A DNA stretch of 64,000 nt, taken from Bradysia coprophila. Lineage: Eukaryota > Arthropoda > Insecta > Diptera > Sciaridae. Position numbers and translations under genes: made by a program. Shown one piece after another: positions 35,759-47,700 of this stretch. The first letter of the stretch is position 1. Each line of letters starts with the position of its first letter. The stretch is taken from NCBI RefSeq assembly GCF_014529535.1, contig NW_023503616.1:4884584-4948583 (forward strand), read 5' to 3'. The notes beneath the pieces were generated by a model. The model was not told where the DNA came from, made no database searches, and was given only the letters and a program-made list of their open reading frames with translations.

Positions 35759-38700
35759 TTATTTCCCGATAGCCGGAAAGAATAATGTAAATGGCGCCTC
35801 AGCCTCACTGTGATACGTTTTCAATGGAGTCGGCGGCCTAGGGTCCTGTTCCGTACAATTTAGTAGCCAGTATGTCGTAACAACACCTTTACCTTTCAGT
35901 TCAACATCGCCACGTAACTCTAGCCTGAACGTGCCAAATTTGTCCAAAATTTCTTTGGCAGCATCTGATACATGGATCTTGAGAGCTGAAAAATTCGTCA
36001 TATTGTGACAAAAGTGTCTTGTGAAATGCGATAAATTCTGTTACGGATTCCAGTTGACTCAAGCCGTGAAGCTGTGTTGACTGTATCACCGAACAAACAA
36101 TAGTGTGGCATACGCACTCCGACTACTCCTGCACATACACTTCCTGTAACAAAATCGTCAAATTTCGGATCTGCAGCTATTGGTAATGTCGCATCAAACC
36201 TGAATGAATTCCGATTCGTATGCGCAATTGATAGTCCGGTTTGTGTTTGATTGTAAAACATCGAACAGCTTCTAAAATTGATAATGCCATCAATCCGATT
36301 TCCTTTGCATGATCATGTCCATTTCGCTCTGGTAGACCTGATACAACCATGTAGGCTAGAATGTTTTCTCTTAATGAATTTCAATCCGCTTAGTAAATGA
36401 GAACGGACTTACCGTCGCCTATTGTCTCAACCTTATAGACATCATATGATCCAATTATTCTATCAAACGTGCTGTACCTTTAAATGATCAAGGTGAGCAA
36501 ATAGTTTGCTTATACTAACGGTTACATTCTACTTACAAATCGTTCAAAAAGTCTACAACTTCCATCTGTACCCAAGAAATTAAAAATTGAGTCAACAGAA
36601 TTTGTATGTTTTGTAGATTAATTAAGTTTTAAATTTATGGAGCAATAAGGTTTGCTTACCGGACGACTTTGAGCACACAGTGCGGTGAAACCAACTATGT
36701 CGCTAAAATATATTGTAACGCACTCAAATTGTTCTGGTTGAACCATTTCTCCAGCTAGCAATTGGGTTGCAACGGGACTATACGGTTAAGATTAATTAAT
36801 TACCCACCGATTCTCAATTATTTTAAATTTTAGATTAAGCTACCGTGGAAGAACTTGATAAAGTAACTCTTCAGTTTTACGCTTTTCCATACTTAATTGT
36901 TCAGTCTTTTCCTCAACCAAACTTTCTAAATTGTTTGCATACTGTTCCATCCGACGTAGCAAGTCGTCCATTAGATTTTCGCAAAATCCTCTGAAACACA
37001 AATATTGTGGTCAGACGTCAGAAAAAGGAAAAATCAGTGTTGCAGTCAAAATTAGTTCTTACTTCATAATACCACGCATAGTACTTCGAATTGTTACGAA
37101 CGCTGGTCGATCATCTGGATTATCTGCCCAACATTTTTCCATTAAATCTAACACATCCGGCGGACAATCTCGTTGACCAATAAATGGTCGAAATGGTGTG
37201 GCTTCATGAGCTTCTACTCGGTCTAGAATAGCTGGAAGATAAAATTTTCAAACTTTCCGCTTCATTATGTAGCATCCAAATAAATCAACCTTTTGAATCT
37301 AGGTACTGTCTGGCTGTTTCGTATGGTCCTCCTATAAAAATTCGAACAATCAGGCCGCTTTTTTTCCTAAAAATTGAAGGGCAACTCACCGCGAACAACA
37401 ATTTCTTCCAAAATTATGGCAAATGAGTACACATCACCTGCGGAAATACTAATGAGTTTTGGCATTATATTGAAGACACAAAACATACCCTTTTGTGAAG
37501 CTGGCGTACCTGGTATAATGGTCATCGGTAGAAGTTCTGGAGCTACCCATAAAAGTTCTGAGAAACAGTTTTTGAGTGTAAGCCAATCTAACGAAAATCG
37601 GTTTGTTGAATTCCAAACTTACTGTTAAAGAAATTTTGATCTTTTATGAACTCTGACGGTGTGGTCAACGTACGCAATCCGAAATCCGATATTTTCAATA
37701 CAAATCTGCCGTCGATGAGACAATTACAAGATCGTAATTTTCCATGCACGGAAACATCGGAAACATTGTGTAGATATGCCATGCCCTAATCGAAACAATC
37801 TCAGTTTGTTCATCAGAAAAAAGGGACTTTAATTACCTTAACTATGTCATGAATCAAAGACATCCGAAAATTCCAATCCAATTGAATGGCCTCGTTTTCC
37901 AGCACATCTTTTAAGCTTCCTAAACGGAAGATATGAGTATTAGCTAGAGCAAAATACTGCTTTAAATTACACTTTTACCTTTTGGGCAATATTCTGTTAA
38001 AATGAGAACAGTCGGTCGAGGTAGGTCGATGCAGGCGCCTAAGTAAAATATGGAATAAAATGTTTTTCTTAGAAAGGCGGCATAATGTACATACCAACAA
38101 ATCGTACGGTGTTTTCATGACTAACATCCCTTGCCTGTTTAATTTCCCATAATAACGTTGATGTAATGTCCACCTGTTACCAAAGAAAAAGTTGTTTTTG
38201 CTAAGTTGGTTGTAAGATATAGTATGCATGGAAGTTCCATGATGGAACCGATATTAAACAGCAGACGTTACTTTGAACAAAAGAAGTAGCAGATGTAAAA
38301 GGTTAAGATAAAATATCTCCCCCCAACGGGTGACTTAATAACGCAACGACACAATCGCAAATAGGGTCAACGATTTACTTTATAATTAGGTCATTTAACC
38401 AATATATATTGACAAAGATGTCAGCCATTCCTAATTGGAAAAAAATACACACACACACGAATTGTTATCCTAGCGTAATCTCCAATAAATACACTTCACA
38501 GCTTCATCTTGCTAATAGAACGAAACTCTTAACTCTAACAACAACAACATCGACATAAAATACCTTCTTTTTCGCAATTTTTTTTATTGCTACCCGTTCC
38601 CCTTTGTAAATTCCAATGGTGGTAAACACTTGAGTGGGTGGCAAAGATGTACAGCTTCCGATCGATGCTCTACCTGAACCAACACCAAACTGTTGTAAAG

Positions 38701-41700
38701 AAAAACTCTACAAATGTATAAAAAAAGAAAAGAAAATTCAAACATCACCATAAACTTTCGATGTCGTTGGATCAAAGTAAATGTTTTATGATTCAATGAA
38801 TAAAAATTTATGATCATTTGTAAAACACGATTATATTACCTCAACATTTAACTTTTGAAGACCCATTTTACTACCGTATAAACGACCCACTTCTAACAGA
38901 ACCTCATCGGGGCGTACTCGCCACGACATGTTATTCAACTCGTTGTTGAGTTTCATTTGCCTTTACGATGGGGAAAAATAATATTAAAAAATTTATAAGA
39001 AACACCCACATTCGTCGGACACAGTTGGTAGTAACTTACTTGCACATTAAATATGTCACAAGACCACCAAATGCTAAAAATATTATGAATGCAACCGCAC
39101 CATAGAGAAAAATCGCTTCTGTACCGTTCATAATTTAACAGGTTGAGCAGCATGAAAGTAAATATGGGAGGTCAAAATTCGGTTGAGAAGAAAAATCATC
39201 TTCATGAAATATTCATTTAAAGTATGTCTGATTCTGATGTCTCAACAATACAAAAGTTTTAGGGGAAAAAAAACTTAGTCGAAACGATGTTATTACCTTG
39301 TCCATGACATTCTGGTAAATTTCCCATAAAACCACATTTTGGTCTATCTGGTGGAGGTCCTGTTGAGACAAAATCATTTACATTTTTCTAAGAAAATCGT
39401 AAACAAAACCTCCATCATATTACCTTGTCTACCCCCTGGCCAATGTATTTTCTTTCCTTTAACTGGTGAGTAGCGTCTGTTCAACATAAATTAAAATTGC
39501 TTAGCATGCAAAACAAAGGTAAAATTAAATGCACGCAAACCTATGTAATCCGTAGTAATGAGCAACGACTTCAAATCGTCCAGTAATTGGGTCCAAATCA
39601 ATTATTGAATAATCAGCATCACGATCACCATTGTCTTTGGAGATGAACGTATTTGATTGTTAATTAAATTCAAAAGCTAATTTAATTCAAATACTACTAA
39701 TATACCGTCAATTCGGACATGTCCAGTAATTCCTTCAAAGGTATGCGTTGAAGTAATTATGTGAATGAGATTATTTTCTTAAATTGCTACAAATGTACAA
39801 CGCACTTCAAGCAAAAGTGCTTCTAATGACAACTGCCAAATAGAGTAATATTTTGTATGAAAATTGGTTTCAAATTTTTTACAGTACCAAAAATCGTTCG
39901 ATAAACAGTTTCAGTACTCTATTTAGAGTACCACTCATGCTTGAAGTGCGTTGATCCGAGTCAAGGATGATCCTAGGCTAAGAAATATTTCTACGAAAAC
40001 ACCGAAGAATCTGTAAGTTTCAAATAATGGTGACCCAATACGACATGCAACTCTGGATATAATCTTTTAACTGCTAGGACTTGAGGGGCACTAACTTTCA
40101 AAATTTAATAGCCTAAATATGCATCCCTGTTCAACATTGAATAGCCTCAAGGACACAAATGTTGTAACAAAATTATGAAACATAGGTACGCTACCTCGAA
40201 TCGATATAATTAAAGAAAAGTTTCATCCGCTTTTCGTATAATGATGAAAGAAGTACCCATATAATATTCTTACACATTCAAAGTTAAGCTTCTGCCGTCA
40301 ATTCATTTACAAATACATTAATAACCGAAAATATATAACACAAAAAAGCACCAAGTAAAACTCACCATGAAAATCTCGGTTCCACATTTTCCTTGTCATA
40401 CTTATACCGTCTGTTATATCATTTCCTTCTGTTAAAGTTTCGTTAAGTACCAAACCGAGTAAATACACTCCATCGTAAAAATTACCAATAAAACAGTTCA
40501 CCTGTAAGCGGTGTGAGAATGAAATTAATTCAACAGGTGTAATTAATCATCGATGGTAAATCAAGGTTTTTGGCTATACATTTCCAAAATAAATCTTGTG
40601 ATTGTTTATATCGACAAAAGAAATTATTTCATAAAACCTCTCTAGTGTTGTTGTCGACCCTCTTTGCTACAACAATGAAAAATAATATAATCGCTTGACA
40701 CAACCATGAATTACCTCTTCATTTTCGCTAAACGTATAATTATAGTCAGTTAAGGCACGTTCCTTTACTTGTTCAGCAAAATCTTGAAATTTCGGACTCG
40801 TTGGCTGTAGCAGAGAAACTCTGCAAATAATTACAGTGTGCACAGTGGGTAACACAATTCATTCGTAAAAGCTAAATAAAGCTAATAATCACCTTAACAG
40901 GGATTCGTAAGCTGTTCTGGCTTTATGATCATCGGCGTCTCCAATTTTCCAACCATGGTCACCCCAGTATGAACTCTGTTTATAAAAAATATATATTTTT
41001 ATATCTACGTAACCTCTACCGTCATATGTATGCTGCGTATAATCTATTTTCATAATAAAAACTTTGTAAGTTGATCCTTCAAGGATATTCAACTCCATGG
41101 TTTATAGAAAAATTTTAAACATAAAATATACACAACGTCTGAGGGTTTAGTTAATAAATTAGAAGTTTAAGAAAAAGAGAAAAAGATTTTGTTGGTATAC
41201 TTCATGGAAAGACATCACCTGTGCATACCCAGATAAATAGTTACGAAATTATGTTTTGGATTACCTGAAAGATTTCCACATCAAAAAACGTCCAATCGCC
41301 CTTCGTCATACCTAAATCATGTGCAGCTAGCATAAATTTTCTTACCAAAAGGCCACGTACGGATAGTATTACCACTTCAATCAAAAATGGGAAATATTGA
41401 TCAAAAATTAATCAAGTTTTTAATTAATGTCTAATTACCTCTAGCATACATACTAGCGTCCTTCAAATAATTATCGTAATTTTCCTCTTCGTTTCCATTT
41501 AGCTCACGCACAAAACTGAGAAGTCCCTCCTGTTTTAATCCGTATTCCAAGTTTTTTCCTAAGGAAATTGATGTGATAATTTACCAACAGAAATTCGGTC
41601 GACAGTTCGTAACCAGATTTGGTACAAGTTAAAATTTGAATAACTTTTACAGAATGCAAAAGAGCAATTTATTAACTTTATAACGAAAATGTAGTGAATT

Positions 41701-44700
41701 ATTCTATCTCCATTATGTGCTAAATGTCGGTGTGTATGTAAGTCATTTAACGATTATAATTAAAAGGCTCGGCTTTTATGTAATTCCTCATTAAATTAGC
41801 TATTTACACCAGAGTATTGCTCGTGGTAGATAATAAACTCGGTCAAACTGGCCACTTGACGGTATTGGATTCGACTCTGAATAATGATACACCGGGAGCG
41901 ATAAATTTACACTCTGTGTGTTACTACTGTCTGCGTTCAACATTTTTCAATATTCATTTTATGGTGATAACTGCCTGACAATATTAAAATTACTTGCAAA
42001 ATTGTGGATACTTACCAACAGTTAATGAAAATAAATCGGACCGATCCAATAGCAATGCTATATGTTTCCAGCCGAATTCACGAAATATACTTGCGAAAAC
42101 TAATTTCAATCTGCATTGACAGTATGACATTCGTGTTAGAGTTGGATATTTGGATTTGTCTTTGAACATACCCTGAAAATTCAGATAAGGAAAAATACGA
42201 TGAAAATTCTTACTATGGAATGTTCATGCTCTCATTCTGTAAAGTTTAAAGTTTTCAATTTATCCTTAAAAGTTTTCACAGTATTCTATTTAAAAATTCT
42301 CCAACTGACACAACTAGTTGATCACATTGGATATTATGAAATCAGGAGGATGTTCGTTCCTCTTTTCCTTTTAACGTAGTTACTCTATATAGCACCACAT
42401 ACCATTAGGTAGGGTGGATCGATTTATTTCTGAATTCTGATTTATTTACAAGTAAACTTTTACTTATCATAATATTGAATGGAAAATCAACGCACTCCAC
42501 CCTATTACACACTGCACCTTTTATGCAAATTAATTGACTACCTTGCCGGTTGACAGATTTTATACATCAACTCTGTTCGGTCATGGACACAAAATAAAGA
42601 CAATTGTTTTCCATCATTAAACCGGGAAATCGGAATGTAAGAACAGATTAAATTAAACCTCAAGTAAATTGTTTGTATTTTAAACTGATTGGATTCCATT
42701 CGAAATTGATTTACTTTATTTCGTTCCAACATTATATAGACAGCTCTATGTTGGCACAGGTGAAATACAAGTTTAAGGATAATAAAATGTAGCAACAAAC
42801 ATTTAGAAGGCTGCTGACGACGTAAAATATATAAAGCTTTAACTGTTCGCAATCAATTGTGTACGGTTGTGTTGAAAGGAAAGGGAAGAGAACTGCAATA
42901 AACGTTTACAACTGAAACTTGATACCTTTGGAAATGAAAATGAAGTCGGTATCATAAACTATTTGGTGCTTTCGTTAAGGTAACTTAATACTTATTTGAT
43001 TAATCTTTTAGAAACGGCAAGCATATCATTAGAGCAGTTATCGAATCTATTACTTGATTTTATTTCAATATTTTCGGCAGACTAAAACATGAAATATTTT
43101 CCTTCATTTGCGCTGGTAACATGAATTTTGCTGTATAAGGCGAGGTTATCACAAGTTCATTACTTATTTTTGTCATCGTTGTCGATATAGTTGTCCTTGA
43201 TCAAAATCTACAAATCTAAAACCTAATAAAGTACTTTGCTCTCGATGTCATAAAGAACCATTACGTATAGTAGTAAGATTCTCATTTGTTACAAACGTCA
43301 CTTTTACGCACTAGTGCGTAAGCATATGAAAATCCATTCATGCTCTACTTTTTTCGCACTACTGTACATAAACATAGTTTTTACATTTCAAATGAAATTA
43401 TCTGAAAGCTATATGACAATCGTCAGTACCTTCATTTCATTTGATGTTAAATATGCATGAAATACTCTGCCCTTATCATGTGTCACACGTAGCCCAAGTT
43501 ACATCCGTACAGATTTCTTCGCCATTATTATTATGTGAGAAAAGAAATATTGAGACACGAATTCCAATTATACCTTTTCAATGTTGGTGGGATATAAAAA
43601 CCAGATGACAAGAAATATGTGTTCACTCTTACGACTACTCATACAATATACATTTGGTATAGAAATATGTATTAAAGAGATGAAAATTCAAGTATATGGA
43701 ATGCAATACGCCCTTAAACGGCTGACTGCCAGCAACAGATCGGACAACTGTGAACACAATTTTTTATTCAAGAAAACAGGATGAACTTGCGAGTTTACAT
43801 TGACAGACTTTTTCCGGTGTTATAAATTTGAGTGATTTTTTTTATGAACCGTGCAACTGAGGAGTAGATTGTGAAGAATTATAATCTTTTATCAACGGTA
43901 AGTGCATGAATACATAATCATTGAACCTGGTAACTTCTGGTGTTTGTACAATTTTTCGCTTTTAACACAAAATATTTTACGTTGAGAAACAAGAGAAATT
44001 CGACTTGTGCACCAACTTCTGTACAGAAGACGGTCAAAGATATCATGTTATACACATTCTTTTTAAATGAATTTGTGAGAAATAGCGTCAAGTAAGTATG
44101 TTTTCACAGTTTTGAGTAGCATAAATCATAATAAATTCAGAAAATCAGACATCTTCCGCGAAAATGTATTTCTCCATTTCTCCAGCGAATAAACAAATAC
44201 ATTCATAATATCAAAGAAAATATGGCGAAAAAAAAGTTTGGATGAATTATGATCTCGAACTTATATATATGCGTATATCTAATCGACGACGACGCAAGCT
44301 TCAATATTTTTTCTCGCATATGCTAATATTAGTTATTTATCCTTTAAACAACGCAGGTTAATATGTTTGAACTCAATATTTTACATTGTTTTTTCAATTG
44401 AATTAAATTTTGAAATTACTTTCTCTCAACTCTATTTTCTTTTGTGAGTTAAATCTGTTCAATATGTCTTGTGATATTGTACGGAAGCTTTGCATTTTTT
44501 TATTGATTAGAAAACACCGACTCCCGCTAGGCATGTTTGAAAGCACAACGCAATGATAATTTTTACTTAATTCATTTATACGTATCGAGTTCTATGTAAT
44601 GAGTTCTCGCAGTTGGATGGTTGTCATAAAGAAATAGTACATTACTATGTACTTTGATGTCTCGTATCCAGATGAGTAAAAGCATCCGAGGACTTCAGTC

Positions 44701-47700
44701 CGAGGTAATTTTACTCATCGTGATAGGAGATATCAAATTATTTCCTGAGTGTAGTATAGTGCTTTACGTGTTACGGCATGTTTAATTTTCATTTACATTG
44801 CCTAATCACGTAAAATATTGTACTTACGAGGTTCCTAGTTGTGTATTTGACCAGTGGAGAATACACCCCACTTATCAAACACAAAACTTGGAATCTCGAG
44901 AAGTAATATACTATTACCTTACGAGCGAGGTAAAGAGTTTTCCCTAGGGAAACTCCACTTTATCTCCCTAGTAAGGTAATAAATATTATGCACGTATGAC
45001 AAGGCGGTCGAGGCTTGCCGAGACGGCTTGTCATACGTGCATATTCTTTTTTATCGCATAAGCGAAAACGAGACAACAAGATATGCGAATGACACTTTGA
45101 CAATTTACAGAAGTATAATGTTTGTTTACATATCCTAGGTGAATAATTTTTTCGGGGAATCACACCGCGTATGCGATAAAAGCTTATTACCATTACAGAT
45201 GGTTGAATGAAGCGTAAATTACATCTTTGAATTTCACCCTTTCGACAAATCTCTTAAGACGAATACAACAGGATGTCGAAACTGATATTATTCAGATACC
45301 ATCCATTCGTATTGATAGTCGGCCTGAACGGCGAACATTATTACTTGATGGTAAACATTATACTTATGCGGTAACCATCAACATCAATTTTTCTTTTTAC
45401 AAAAATATCGTAAATGGTGAATGGTCCCCGGAACTGAACCCATGTCTCAGATCAAATTTTCTATTTCATTATAAATTCATGAGATAACACGCACATATTT
45501 GTGAATTGGCCAGACTGTGTAGCAAAACATGTTGTGTGAGTACATTATTTATATAATGTCAAGCGTAGCAAAATATTGAGTTCAAGAGGAACGATGTGCT
45601 GTTACTGGTGAAAATGTAAATATGAGATATTATACAGTTGAAAAATATGCAGAAAAATATTTTTTATGGACTTCAAAGTGTCAAAGATTCTTATTATATT
45701 GAGGCAAGATCGATTTTGTTTACTGGAAATTTTAAAGGTATAAACTTTTTCAAAGAATCAAATAAAGGTCGCATAATGTTCTCGGCGAGGTTTTGTCATC
45801 ATAAACGTTTCTATTTTGATTAAATTTCCCTGAAAATAAGCGATTGGTATTGTCTTGTCATGTCAAATCAAATCTGTTGAAAATTCAGTTTGGTAAATTG
45901 TCCCGTTTTTCTTTCAATTTTATTTGATTTCAGTAAAAAAATTACATTTTCCTTTGTAGCTACATGATTTTACCCTCTAGTTACATGTGTACGTAGGCAA
46001 CTAAATAATCGTCTAGGTCGAATCAATTATATTCTTACAGTTGATTGACTTCATGTATAACTGAAATGACTTCTTTTATATAGCTGTTACGGTTGAAAGG
46101 AAAGGGTGATCCACATACTTAAATATTATGAATTATTTCAACTACTATGATATTTCACATTAGTGGTACGGCCTTGATAGTTTACAGATCAGTAGATGAA
46201 CCTTTCTCATCATCTGTTATCGACGACGGCACCAAATGCTATGCCAAACGAACCGGAAGATTTTATTTCAATATACTAAAAGTATGTTCTCAATCTGTTT
46301 TATTCAAATCAAGTAGTAGATTCGAAAACTGCCATATGTAAATGGTCAATTTTATAATATTACGTTACATTTACCAAATGGCAAGCATTTCTTTAAAATT
46401 ATTTTTGAGAATTTTCGTAACTGTACACTCGAGTTAATCTTAACATCTTTACCAGAAATTTTAGCTGATTAAATTCATATTTTGTACTTTACTCCACAGA
46501 ATGGTTATCTTATCATAAAATGTTTCATAACTTACCGAGCTTTCATTTTTCCATTTATGAATGCGGCCCAAAATGCCAGATGTTACAGAGAGTTCACCCT
46601 CTGATGGTGGCTGTATGCAATAGAATTTAGAGAGAGCGATATTATATCTTATTTAATTCATAAAATTAATAAACAATAATTAGCACCACTATTGCCTGAT
46701 TGATCTCGAATTATAATTAACTTAGTAAGAAGAATACTAGGCCCCACCTTTTGGGAGGGTCAGAGCCCTTGACTGACAATTTTTTCAATATATTTTTAAT
46801 CAATTTCATTTTATTTTCCGTTGTTAATCTTCCGAAACATCACAAATAACGGATATAAAACATTCGCTTGAGTACAAGTTCTTTGGAAAACCACTTTTTC
46901 TGTTCTCTATTTGCTTGTAAATTTGCGGCCAGATTTTTAATCAACAATACAAAAATAGACAAAGACTCGTGTGAATTACGGTCCTCGCTGCGCTCTGCCC
47001 GCAAACGTCCCACTCGTATAAGTCGTCTATTATTCAGTTTTATAGTCTTATTGTTAACGTTAAACAAAAGTAAAAGATGCGAATTTGGAACGATTAGAGG
47101 ACTCTTTCACTTTGGTACAATATAAAATAGTACGATAGACGTTCTTCCCTTACACTTATGTACAAAAAGGAAGCCCCCCGGTAATTTCTACATTCACAAA
47201 ACCTTTAATCATGAAAAAAAAATAGCACGACTCGTGCGAATTACGGCCCTCGCTTCGCTCTGGCCGCAAACTTCACACTCGTGGGAGTTTTAAAGTTTTC
47301 TGTATGATTGTTTTTTAATGTCATTCCATACATTTGAATAACGATTCAGAAATTGGTTTTTCATAAAATTTTATAAATATTTTATGTCATGGCTAGAAAA
47401 CCATCATGCGTGATAGCTGACTTTCACCTGACTGTCCCTGACTATAGCCAACTATAACCGTGATAGCTGACTATCACCGTGATAGCTGACTATCACCGTG
47501 ATAGCTGACTATCACCGTGATAGCTGACTATCACCGTGATAGCTGACTATCACCGTGATAGCTGACTATCACCGTGATAGCTGACTATCACCGTGATAGC
47601 TGACTATCACCGTGATAGCTGACTATCACCGTGATAGCTGACTATCACCGTGATAGCTGACTATCACCGTGATAGCTGACTATCACCGTGATAGCTGACT

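Noticed and set aside
46840-47125. Overlapping open frames of 75 and 85 codons on both strands
   Set aside because: They arise from the GC-richer direct repeat at 46964-47017, and neither peptide has protein character.
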